Origin: Lonicera japonica
Lineage: Eukaryota; Streptophyta; Magnoliopsida; Dipsacales; Caprifoliaceae
Length of the DNA stretch: 64,000 nucleotides
NCBI GenBank assembly: GCA_021464415.1
Contig: CM038467.1
Span: forward strand, 25,390,011 to 25,454,010
Direction of reading: 5' to 3'
Both the position numbers and the translations under genes were made by a program. Shown here piece after piece: positions 45,230-56,314 of the stretch; position 1 is the first letter of the stretch, and every line of letters starts with the position of its first letter. A model generated the notes under the pieces. That model worked only from the letters and a program-made list of their open reading frames with translations. It was not told where the DNA came from and ran no database searches.

Positions 45230-45892
45230 TGTAGGTCTGAAAATACCCTAGAGGGGGGGTGAATAGGGTTTTAAAAACTTAATGCGGAATTAAAATGTTT
45301 TTAAAATATTTAAGTAAAGCAACTTAGTTAAATAAGTTTATCAAGGAAAACAATCAATTAAATAATCAATCCCAAGAATAAGCAATAATATAAGCAACTT
45401 CAATCAATTAATATAACAAATAAATAAAGAGATTGAGTAAGAAAGATGCAAGAATATGTTTGAGCTATAGGATTTGATCAATAAAGTATCTTCACATAAA
45501 ATCTAAGCACTCACTCCATTTAATGATAATTCGAGTCTTCGTGATGCTTGATTTTCTTGTGCGTATCTTCACTTGTTTGATGTTCTTGATCCTTTCTTGA
45601 TTTTGATAACTTGTAGAACATGTGGATATCATTCTTGTGCATATCTTCACTTGCTTGATGATCTAGATCTTTTCTTGGCTTTGTTTAGCACATGTATATC
45701 ACTTGTGTTCATTTCTTGTGAGTAGAGGTGTTTTTAAAGCTTGTGTGAGATTTGCTTCGGTTTGAATTGTTACACTTGGTCGGAAGATATGTCGGTTAAA
45801 ATGGCTATTATCATTGGAACAACCGAGTTAAATAACACTTTATTAACTTATTGTAATTATCAAAATAAGATTAATTGACTTTAAGGTCAACA
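45230..45892 (-). repeat. 5' LTR of Sirevirus-like element
   Basis: The LTR is 663 bp with TG...CA ends. It is the partner of 28529-29194 and is followed by the ATATG target duplication. Confidence 0.92.
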
Positions 45893-45897
45893 ATATG

Positions 45898-46305
45898 CAT
45901 CATCATCAACCACCACCATAAGAGGTGGACATATCACCAACCACCCGCAAGATAAGTTTTGGGCCACTAATGTACTTTCAAAACATCAAATCAAAGAAGT
46001 CAACCATTTTTTGTTTCTCTCTTATTCCACTCCACTAATCTATTATCTTTCACACTTTTCTCTTTTATTAACTTCTTTTTAAAATACATTAACTTTAAAT
46101 ACAAAAATTAAAAATTATTAAAATTTAATTATATATTTGAAATCTGCTCATTGATACTTATAAAATAAGATTCATTATGATTATAAAAGTATGTGTAAAA
46201 GAAAAAAATTAAGAAAAACTTTTGTAACACACTTTTCTCTCTTTAAACATATTTTCTTTATATAGTATTTTTTGACAAGATAAATAAATAATCTTTTACA
46301 AATTT
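45898..46305. other. Spacer
   Basis: No gene is seen. The AT-rich part (46060-46260) resembles 48110-48260 and 62020-62180, an unclassified repeat. Confidence 0.45.
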
Positions 46306-47759
46306 AAATAGTATTTTTTTTTTTAAAAAACACATTACTTTTGTAAAAAATATTACTATTAAAGGTACATCTGTTTGTAATTAAAATTTTAGAAATATAT
46401 AATTGTCACTGTAATAATACATTATTTTTTAGAAATATTTATTTTTGTATATATTGGTGAATATGTTCGGATTGAATATATCTTTTGACATCTCGATTTG
46501 GCTTTAGCAACCTCCTTACTTGATAGTTATATCGATTTCCATCTCTATTTATAATAGCTTATTTATGTGGGTTCAGAAAAAGCCCGACTTATTATAATGT
46601 AATTTTTGTATATACAATTTTCTTAATATATGTTTTGGGTTAAAGGCCATTTAAATATTATATATTTTTGTTCAATCTCACTATTTTTTAATTGTTAATC
46701 TTTTTTATGTCGCCGTATCGTTCGGCACGGACAATACTTAGTTAGTTAAAAGAAAGTGCACTGTTAGTAACATAGGCATACTTGTATTGCATCAAAACAA
46801 ATTAAAATATCTCTTAAGCTCTCATTCTCTAGAAAACCTCATATTCAAACAAAGCTTAAGACAAAGGGATGAAGATGGAATGCTATTAAAGGCAACTCTA
46901 AGTATTTTTGCATGTAGATTTTGTGTATATCTTTCATCTAAGTGTTTGTAGATCTAGTTGAGATTTTTATTTTACATTAACATATTTAAATCTTAGATTT
47001 GAAGTTCAATCTCAATAATACATTTTTTACAACCAAAACCGAAACCAAACCGACTAAAAATCAAAGACTGTTGAAATCGATAGTTATTGCTGGTGCTCGG
47101 TTCTGTTGTGTCTCTTCACTGCATTTGTAGTTGGGCTTTTCGTAATTGTGCATATGGTCATAGGCTCATAGCTCATAGCTCTTTTATTTTTCTTTTTCTG
47201 GGTCAGAGTGCCATAGCTTTTCATTTATTTATGTAACATTAAATACTTTTTACATGCACTATTTTTTATCACACGTCAATTTTTTGTTGTTAGTATTAAA
47301 GAGTGTTCTAGTGGCTAGTCACTACTAGGTTTAGAATACTGAATTCGATTGAAAACTCTTTAAGTCATGTTTTGAGATATTTGATGGCCCGTGGTTAATT
47401 AACATCTTCCATAATTTTTTGATTGAAAAATTATTGGGAGAATTTCTGATTAAATTAATGAGAGAAATAAAAATGAGAGTGAAATATATTATTGATTATA
47501 TTAAATTATTAAGAGATTAATTAATAGTTTAACCATAACAATGACAAATCCAACACCAAAATTTTACCTAGCTGCTAGCTTGACCGACTGAAGCGAGGGA
47601 TATATTAGAGTACTATAATAAGTTCACAAGCAATCTTTTGAAAATGTGTTATGATTAACTCTGGTAAGTGTAATATTGTTTTAGAAAAAAAATTAAATGT
47701 ATTTAGTCTAATAAATATGAAAAGGATGTGACAATTGCCATTCTTTAATAATTATTATG

Positions 47760-47876
47760 ATTTTTACTGTATATTCTTACCGAATGGATTATATAAGTTG
47801 TACTTTTGTTGTATTTTTGTTATATTTTGCGAAAGTACAACCATGTATGCATGTTGATAAAAATATTTAGTAAGAA
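47760..47876. repeat. Decayed hairpin MITE
   Basis: It is the counterpart of the hairpin at 11540-11670 and is now interrupted at its right end by the Helitron. Confidence 0.55.
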
Positions 47877-49240
47877 TCTATATAATAAGGAAATGTTTTT
47901 TTTGACTAAAGAGCTTTTGAAATTCTACATAATCAAAGGTCTAGATTTAATTTGATAAATTTACTTTTTTTATATACATATTCTAGATCTAGGATGTGGT
48001 TTATCTCCAAGAAGCATTCTCCACCTTAGATTTGTTTATTTCTATTCATTTTGCACCTTTGAATTAAAGTACTATACCCACTAATATACTCCACCCACAC
48101 ACAATCAAAACAAACCCAATTTTTCTATCCTTTTTTCTTTAAACTTAAAAATATAATAACTTTTAATCAAAATATATATTTTTAATAAAAAATATATATT
48201 TGAAACCTACTCAGAAATACATATATGATAAGATCCATTGTTATTATAAAATTATATATAAAAAAATATTTTTTTTACTCATATAAGTTAACATTTTGGT
48301 GATTTTAAATTTATGTTACTTCATATTATGATTTAAGTAGAAAGTTCTTAAAAAAAGAATTCTCACTTTCATAACAAATAAATTATTTTACACTTTCGTT
48401 TTTTTATATAATTTTTAAATTAAAAGCTTTTTTTCTATTGAGGTGTAATCAATATACCTCACAACAATACTTATCCATTATCTAGCTTTACATTTTCACT
48501 TATTGTTAAATTAATTATGTCTTCGCCAGAGTACAATATAGTTTTGATAATAATACCACCCATTATCTAACTTAGATTATGATAATAATACCACCCACTA
48601 TAACCAATACTAAATGTCAAATTTAATACATTTCTTAAAAGACAATAATTCACAAATTTCATACATTTTGTTAGATTATTAACGTTTTATTCTTTTTATT
48701 AAAGAAATTGAAGATATTTGTATTGCAAAAAATATGGTATTTTGATTTAATTTGGACCAAATAGAAACGGTCATATAACTATATTTCCTATAAACTATAT
48801 CGTTCGTCTAATAGTTTTAAATGAAAATATTGGTTATTTAAACTTTTTCATAATTTCGTTTGTAAATAATTTATTAAGTTAACTTTGCTTTTATTCTCTA
48901 TATATATATATAAACCTCAAGTTATCTTTAGTAGACAAGAAATAAATTAGCTTTGAAAGTTAAATCTAAAAAGTTTTACAACCAATTTTATGATATAACT
49001 TGATTTAGTAAATTTGTCAGGTGCACTTTAAATTGTTGAAAACATCGATGATTTTAAGTGTCAATTATATGTTGTACATAGTTTTAAGGATGGAGAACAT
49101 AATTATCAATCTCTCTCTGTGATGGTGGCAAGATTGGGTGTAATCTTTTGTATAACAAAGATTTGTTTTTCTGTTCATGTTTTGGTACGTAGTGGTTACA
49201 CAAATTAAATCGTAGTGCCATCAGTACGGGCATAACCTAG
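47877..49240 (+). mobile_element. Non-autonomous Helitron with visible empty site
   Basis: It begins TCTATATAATAAGG after host A and ends TACGGGCATAACCTAG before host T. A weak hairpin (GTGCC...GTAC) precedes the end. In the paralogue the same flanks are joined directly at 11647/11648, between A and T, exactly as Helitrons insert. It has no Rep/helicase frame. Part of its interior (48590-49040) recurs inverted at 53010-53490. Confidence 0.82.
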
Positions 49241-49688
49241 TACTTAATAAGTGTAGCATTGCTCTTTTGAAAATTTGAATAGCAATATAATTATTTTGTT
49301 ATTTATGAACATGCATACTTTATTGGGCTCTTCAATTTTTTTCCTTATAAGTAAAGTTTATGTTCTCTTGGATTTAAATATATAAATACAAACTCTAATC
49401 GTGCATATAATGAAATTTAATAGTATAAAAATATAGAAAACAATCCAACAATTGCGGATCTTCCTAGATTAATTTCTTCTTTTTTTTTTTCATGTCAAAA
49501 ATGAATAAATTATGCTTGTGTTTCGTCTCCCTAAATTCAAAATTCCCAATACTCCACTTCCTTAGACAATCTAAAATAATATTTAACACTAGCTTTATAA
49601 ATAAGTTATAATTAATGATGCATGAGAGTTATGTGTCATAAATTCTAATATCATATATATACACGATAGCACTAGCTTCGAACTTGAA

Positions 49689-50054
49689 GGCCCTGTTTGG
49701 TGGAGTTTTTAGTTGAATTTTTGAGTTTTTTTATTTGAAAGTATGAAAATGAGTTAAAAAGTTGAATTTGGTTTTTGTTGGATTTTTTTCAACCAATTAG
49801 AAAAAACTCATGCGAAAACTCAAAAAATAGTCAGAATGAATATTATTTTATAGATTTCGATGAGTAGGTTTAATTTTTTTATTTTTTTTTATCTAATTTC
49901 AATTTTTGAATTTAAAGTTATGGTGTTTTAAAAGTTTTATGAGAGAGAAAGTAAAGTGTAGTAAAATTTGAGAAGTGTGAAAGTAAAATTGACTTTTGGT
50001 AAAAAATTAAGAAACCAAATTTTTTTATTTTTAAGTTTTCTACCAAACATGGGC
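49689..50054. repeat. MITE with GGCCCTGTTTGGT ends and empty site
   Basis: The ends are GGCCCTGTTTGGTGGA and, inverted, GCCCATGTTTGGTAGA. They are flanked by GAA on both sides (49686-49688 and 50055-50057). The sequence is absent from the paralogue at about 12087. A three-base duplication suggests the PIF/Harbinger (Tourist) type. Confidence 0.78.
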
Positions 50055-50265
50055 GAAATATCTTTAAACTATTCATTCAATAAATATTTTATAGCAGACA
50101 AGTTACTGGACTGTTTCTCGGTGCAAGAAAAAAATAAACAAGGACAAGTTTTACACTTTTATCCAATAGATCAAATGGGGTTAAAAAAAAAAGAATGAAG
50201 AGTTTTGTTTATTGGGCAAGAAAGAGATCTAATGCGTTAAAGAACAAGGAAATTGACAAGTGAGA

Positions 50266-51189
50266 GAGGGAAAGAGGTTTTTGTATAAATAGACAAGTTT
50301 GCCTTTAAAAGCAGTTATTTGCCTTGCACATAACTTAATTCGATCGTATTTAACCACAAAATGGGCGGAAGGGCCATTTTAAAAGTCAGTCAATAGTTTG
50401 AGAATGAATCAAGGTGTTTTAAATTTTAGGGGCCATGTACCAAAAAAGAAGAAAAAAAAATTGTGGGGGCAAAGTAAAAATTGTTGGATCATTAATTTAA
50501 CATTGAGCTTATATGTGTAATAATTATATGTTATGAAATAAGAATTGTCTCATGCTTAAATCCACTTTAAAAGTGAGCTATGAAAGTTTAAGTGATTTGT
50601 GTTTAAATGTATCAAATAGGGTGTGGGCCTTTACTATGTAGAGACTTAAGGATAATTTATATTTTTATGATGAACAAAAATAGAAATACAAAACAGATAA
50701 TAAGATTTACTATTTATATATTGTGGTTATGTCCTCGATCGTACGAATAACCCCATTATCCCATTATCACAGATAGTATATAGAAACTTTAAAGGATACC
50801 ATACTAAAAGAAACAGCAAGTTTGAAGGGTAAATATGCATTCTCTATATTCTGAGAACAATTTGGCAGGCCATTTGAATTTTGAAATGATTCAACCCTGG
50901 TTTCAAGCTTATTTCAACAGAATTCAGGTAAAAAAAAAGACCAAAAAGGAAACTGAGAACTCTTTGAATCCAAATTCCCCTGCTAGAACTCGTACATGGA
51001 GAATAACCAAATTCCAAAACGTACTGATTAGTTTGTTTCTTGTTTTCCTTTGCTTCACAAAAGAAATTGAGGAGCTGATAATGTCATGTCAGTGGACGTG
51101 TCTATATCCTCTCTCTACTCCTGCATATGGGTGTGTATGGTTTTGAAAAAATAAAAAACTTACCATGCTTATAATTTGATTTGATAAAA
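50266..51189. other. Spacer with an unassigned open frame
   Basis: A 103-codon frame from an ATG at 50835 ends at 51146. It has one hydrophobic stretch (VLISLFLVFLCF) and matches no family I recognise. Composition and context give little reason to call it a gene. Confidence 0.35.
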
Positions 51190-52085
51190 CTAGGGTAATG
51201 CCCGTGTCTCTCGGCACTATTTCACTTATTAAAATGTATACTATATATTACATTATATAATTAGAAAACTCAACTATTCCAAAATTACGACACTCCAAAT
51301 AAATATTGTAGCACTCTAAACGATTCTTAATTTAACAAAAAATAATTAATATTTTAATTGTTTATTGCATTTGATTGTAGATAGACTTTGTCTTAAATGG
51401 ATAATCTAACTTTCACTTTGGTATCCTTTGGTGAAACTTTAGTTTGATCTAATCAAATATAAAAAATACACCTTATTTTTACTATGTGAGATTTAATTAG
51501 TTGATTGTGTTATAAAATAATTAAGAATGTCAAATCTTGAATTAATCCCCTTTGAATCATACACATTCAACAAACAACGTTAACCCCCATGTTAAAAGTC
51601 TCTACTCGCCACCTCCGCTAGACAATCAAATCACCACCACCCCACCATTTCATACAACTCACCGTACATCCTTTCATCAATGTACCCCAAACCTACAAAC
51701 TACCAAATCGGTAAAACTACCTCCATCCCAACAAAATATATAAGAGAATCGTAAAATTTAGTTAAGTGAACCTCCATTGATAGAGAGAAAATTGGAGACA
51801 GGATAATATCAAGTTTAAGGAGAAAATGGTGAAAATGGGAAGATATATATATATATATAGAGAGAGAGACAGGGGTAAGTGGCTTAATGGGTCCACAATA
51901 TGGGGAGAATGGTGGGTTATATATAAAATTTTAATAAGATAATAATTAAAAAAAAGAAAAAGAAGTAAAAACTATACTAAGCCATCATATCACTGTTAGA
52001 TTCATTATAATCATTGAGGGCATCCAATTTTAATTGTAGTGGTCAATTTATGTACATGAAAAGGTGCTCTAGATTGTAATATAGA
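51190..52085 (-). mobile_element. Non-autonomous Helitron
   Basis: On the minus strand the left edge reads ACACGGGCATTACCCTAG then T, the same 3' terminus as the other two Helitrons. The right edge reads TCTATATTACAATCTAGAGC after A. It is 896 bp with no helicase. A short proline/threonine-rich frame inside (51552-51743) is not a recognisable protein. Confidence 0.65.
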
Positions 52086-53009
52086 TATATATTATAGATA
52101 TACCCATAGAATTATAGATAATAGGATATGTCCGTGTTATCCGACACTATCAAAAAATTTAAAAAATATAAAATATATTTTGTGCAATTAAAAAAATGTT
52201 TAATGATTAATATAATTCGAGTTTTCCTTTTTTCTTTTTCTTTTTTAACTTTTTTTTTTTAAAAAAAACATACGTAGGACCATTGTTCATTGTATTGTGA
52301 CAATAGTAATAACTTTTGTTTATGCAAAACATAATTCTAAGGTTTGGTCCTACCCACTGCAAGATAATAACGTATCAATCGCCACGCTTTACTTAGTTTT
52401 TGATCTCATTTCTTCTCCATTTAATTTTATCTTTTTAGATTAAATTTTTTGAAACACGAGAATTCAATTTTAAAATGAAAATGAGTTTTCGGTAAATTTA
52501 AAATAAAATCAAACTCAAATTTTTTTAGAGCGAAAATCGAAAATATTTAATTTTTATATTTGACAGAAAAAATTAATATTAACTGTGAAGAGTAAAAAAG
52601 AAACAAAAAAAATAATTTTTTCCATATTTATTAGATTGATTACGTTCAAATATGAATTGATATACAAATTTTGTTCTTAATAAACTTCATTATTTGTCTT
52701 ACTCTCTGCAATATCTAAAAGTTATTAATGATGTTTAAATAATGACAGGGAAGGTGATAAGAATTCTACCATTATTATATGTTTTTTTGCTCCATTGGAG
52801 AAATGGTGGGGAAAAGAGATAAGAATTCCACCAATGGTGGGATTTAGCCTTAGTGAATGTCTAGGTAAGTTAGTTTCATACTAAATAAGCTAACCTCTTA
52901 ACCCGGTGCAAATGTATTTTTTACATAGTATTTTAGTAGAATAGAGATTAAAATAAGTAAAGTCTGGTATAACACTGTATGGAAATAAACATATAGTTTT
53001 TACCTAAAA
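52086..53009. other. AT-rich region with decayed Helitron end
   Basis: GGATATGTCCGTGTTATCCGAC at about 52124 is a decayed copy of the same Helitron 3' terminus on the minus strand. The matching 5' end is not found. No gene is seen. Confidence 0.45.
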
Positions 53010-53490
53010 TCTTCATTGTTTTCATCAAATTTAAAGTGCACCTCACAAATTTACTAAACCAAGTTGTATCATAAAAATTGGTTATGTAAAACTTTCTAGA
53101 TAACTTATTTTCAAACAAAATTATGAAAAAGTTTAAATAACCAATATTTTCATTTGAAAGTATTAGACGGTAGACATAGTTTATAGGAAATATATGACCG
53201 TTCCTATTTGGTTCAAATTAAATCAAAATACTATTGGAACTAAATCTATTAATATTTTTTGCAATATAAATATCTTCAATTTATTCGATAAAAAGTATAA
53301 AACATTAATAATCTAACATCATTTTTTAATTATCTTCAATTTCTTATTAAAAAAAGTACTTTTGTTTTATTATTACTTTAGAGAACACCATTTTTTTTTA
53401 AAAAAGGAAGACAATAACCCGGGGGGAGAGTGTGGGAAGGAGTAGTAGTTTGTGAATTGTTGTCCTTTAAGAAATGTAATTAAATTTGAC
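53010..53490 (-). repeat. Inverted copy of Helitron interior
   Basis: This is collinear, in opposite orientation, with 48590-49040 (for example AAAGTGCACCTCACAAATTTAC against its complement at about 49020). It probably belongs to another, decayed Helitron copy. Confidence 0.65.
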
Positions 53491-53886
53491 CTTTAGTATT
53501 GTTGAATATTACATAATTGCCACAACTTATTTAAACCCTTGGATTTATGCAATTAGTTTGTAACCATTGGATTATTAAAGTTAGCGGTCGTTGTCGATGA
53601 ATGGTAAAACTCTAATTTGTATTATGGATTGTGATTTTGCAACTTTTTGCTAAATACAGCTGGTCCCTCTCTCTTTTGCAGCTGATGTACATGAATGATT
53701 TTGCACCAGTCCCTCTCTCTTTTGAATCAATTTTGGATCTTTTATAGGAGCTCTCCCTTGTGGATTCGACTTTGCTGATAAAATACAACCACTAGCTTCT
53801 TCTTTGGATAGAAGAAGAATTGGGATCTGTGGCAAATATATGTTGGTTGCAAAGTTCCAAGCACCCATTGAACCATTTTAACCACG

Positions 53887-53922
<36 letters not shown>

Positions 53923-54344
53923 CCGCAAGCAGCAAGTTCTTTAGTTTTTTGGTACATTAAAAGGATGTTTTTTGCTGAATATGATGGTAGATGTTATAGT
54001 AGTAGTCAGCTGTTTGGATTTTGCAGACTATATATGATTGTAGGATGGATCCTAGACTCTTCGAAAACTGAGTTTTTGTGCCGTTTATTTTGTGTGCATG
54101 CGCTAAGTCGCCAACTTCAAAGCTAGTGTGTTTTTGGCACATGGTTTATATGATGGTTCGAAGCTCTGTTGGTGCTGCTTAAAAATTGGGCGCATCCATT
54201 TGGTAGTGTAGTCTCATGTCTTTTCTTCCTTTCCAGCTTGTGATCCTGTTCTCGTTTGGGTCCCTTGGTTCGTTTCTATTAGGTCTTTTAACTTTGCAGA
54301 GAATGACACGGTACAAAGTTGAATCAAAATCATTAGAAAAATAA
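53491..54344. other. Spacer with poly-C tract
   Basis: No recognisable gene is present. Minus-strand frames around the tract have no known domain. Confidence 0.5.
53887..53921. repeat. 35-base C homopolymer
   Basis: Uninterrupted C runs from 53887 to 53921, equal to a G35 tract on the minus strand. It is extreme for a plant genome and its length may be an assembly estimate. Confidence 0.85.
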
Positions 54345-54582
54345 GGGCAGCGTTAACTACACCCACCAAAACACTATCTAACATTCCCACATTTGCTCGG
54401 TGCAATAGCACCGTATATGTACACATTTACTCGATGCCATTGCACCAAGTCAGTGTATTTTTTTATTTCCAACAGTAACTCGGCTCTAGTGGATGGAGTT
54501 AGTGTGCATATACTCAGTGCCATAGCACTAAGTAAGTGAGATGTATATTACTGAGTGAAGTGGTGTGTAATTAACGCCGCCC
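54345..54582. repeat. MITE with internal short palindromes
   Basis: The ends are GGGCAGCGTTAACTACACC and, inverted, GGGCGGCGTTAATTACACC, with AATAA on each side as a possible target duplication. Inside are short inverted motifs such as CTCGGTGCAATAGCACCG and ACTCAGTGCCATAGCACTAAGT. Confidence 0.75.
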
Positions 54583-55084
54583 AATAACAAGGCTTAGTGA
54601 TACGAACTAAGAGCCCAAATGATGTGATAGAAATAAATTGCATTCGTTATTGTGTATTAATTTACAAGACACCAATACACTTTCTAACATTTCGGTTAAA
54701 CTCTTTACTTGATTATTTAAGTAGTTGAAAAAAAGGCAAAAGGTTAAAGTATAACTTATTTTTATATTCCATATTTTAGTGAAAGCCCGTACATTTTTTT
54801 CGTGCTATTATTAGCAAAGCAATTATACTTATTGTTAGAGTAATGTACAACTTTTAGAAGCATACGGTGTAATTTCTCAAAGCAATTTTAGAAAAAAGAT
54901 AATTGCTTTGACAACATGGTTACCTTTTTTAAGTATTACCACTATAAATGAGTACTCTATCACTTCAAAATATTTTCAACGCATAAAGAGTGTCCCATAA
55001 ATACACATATAAAGTTTAACTAAAGATACTCTTTTTACTGCTAAAGTACTTATTTAAAATGTTAATAGTAATACCTTTTTTTAT
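54583..55084. other. AT-rich spacer
   Basis: No gene is seen. Confidence 0.5.
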
Positions 55085-55543
55085 AAGAGACAAACTAGAT
55101 AAACACATTTGTCAATTTTTAATTGTGCTCAAGTATTTGATATAGGGAAGGGGAAGGAATTTCGAGTTTGGCGGAGAAAAGGAATTTGGCGTTTCCAATA
55201 TGCAAATTTGTCAATTATTTACTTTCGAGTGTCTTTGAGTTCACTTTCTGATAGTGGTATTTTTTAAAACGTTCATTAATTATATTAAACAAAATCATTA
55301 ATTAACAGTCCCAGAGTTATTGGTGGGCTATTAAGGTGATAAATCTTTGTCACTATAGAAGTAGGTCTCAAGCTTGAACCTTGACACTCCTATCATTTTA
55401 TTTTCTCCTAAATACTAAATCTATCCGTGTATTGTTTGTATAAGAAAAACAAAATTTGCAAGACCAAATTTTAAAAAATACTTGATTGCCAGAATATAGT
55501 GGAAAGAGGTGTTTTGAAATAGCATTGAGCAGAATGTGGATTT
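55085..55543. repeat. Local duplication, copy 1 (interrupted by Copia)
   Basis: This stretch aligns with 61445-61840 (GTCAATTTTTAA, TTTCGAGTGTCTTTG, AGCATTGAGCAGAAT). Its continuation lies beyond the Copia element at 60079-60190, matching about 61841-62000. Confidence 0.8.
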
Positions 55544-55751
55544 TATTAGAATATATAGATATGGTAGAATATATAGATATGGTCTATTTATAAATGGTAT
55601 AGTTGACTACCACCATAATTCTTAGAATTATGGGATATTATTTTATTTTCATGTACAGCCCATTCAGTTCCTATTTAAGGGACCTTTGTATTCATTCATT
55701 ATCATCAATATAAGTTATTCTCTCATCTATCTCTCTCTCTAATCGTCAACA
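55544..55751 (+). repeat. 5' LTR of Ale-like Copia element
   Basis: The LTR is 208 bp, from TATTAGAATATATAG to CGTCAACA, followed directly by the primer-binding site. A 20-bp tandem duplication (AGAATATATAGATATGGT) lies at its start and is shared by the other LTR. Confidence 0.88.
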
Positions 55752-56314
55752 TGGTATCAGAGGGAAAAACAACACAACCACCCTACACACCATCCTCAAA
55801 CACCACCTAGCCACCCTAGACCACCCTAAACACCCGTAGCCACCACCACATCGTCAGAAGCCTTAACCATATACTCAGATCAAACTTCAGTGCCTTCGTC
55901 CATCACGTCCTTACACCTAATCACGACAAACCAAACCCTAAAATCTTCGTCTCAAAGAGACGATTACGACCCCGTTTGAATCAACCCCACCTAAACAAAC
56001 CCAGCCTCCGCCACCAGTAACCCACGCACCACCTGCTCAACCAACTGACACGTGTTAAGCCACGTCAGCACTGCCACGTCAGCTACCACGTTAGCCCTGC
56101 CGCCACATCAGTTGACCAAATCAGAAACCCTAACCGATTCAACCAGACCGGTTCTTTGCACATTCAACCGACCGGTTCACTACTTTTTTGACCGGTTTTT
56201 CAGAAAACCAGACCGGTTCTTAACCTTTTTCAACCTTCTGAACACAACCACTACCTCAGAATTTCCAAATTTCGTCTCTATCTTGGAGTATTACAAACTC
56301 TCGACCTTATAAAC

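Larger units (their letters stand above)
28529..45892 (-). mobile_element. Sirevirus-like Copia element, decayed, with two nested insertions
   Basis: It is bounded by related LTRs (28529-29194 and 45230-45892) and an exact 5-bp target duplication, ATATG (28524-28528 and 45893-45897). The primer site is next to the right LTR and the purine tract next to the left LTR, so it reads on the minus strand. Without its insertions it is about 5.3 kb: gag, protease and the start of the GAG-pre-integrase region are present, while integrase, reverse transcriptase and RNase H are missing. The LTRs differ by roughly a dozen changes by eye, so this insertion is older than the Gypsy element inside it. Confidence 0.92.
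46306..50265. repeat. Segmental duplication member B
   Basis: This stretch is collinear with 9881-12260, but it is lengthened by a Helitron (47877-49240) and a MITE (49689-50054). The duplication carries no recognisable gene. Confidence 0.8.

Noticed and set aside
50835..51146. 103-codon frame from an ATG
   Set aside because: No recognisable domain, no neighbours supporting a gene, and repeat-rich surroundings. It is listed only as part of a spacer.
51552..51743. Proline/threonine/histidine-rich frame inside a Helitron
   Set aside because: It is short, low-complexity and lacks a recognisable source gene, so it is not called as gene capture.
53650..54142. Minus-strand frames around the poly-C tract as a gene
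   Set aside because: One frame is simply poly-Gly from the tract; the others show no family resemblance.
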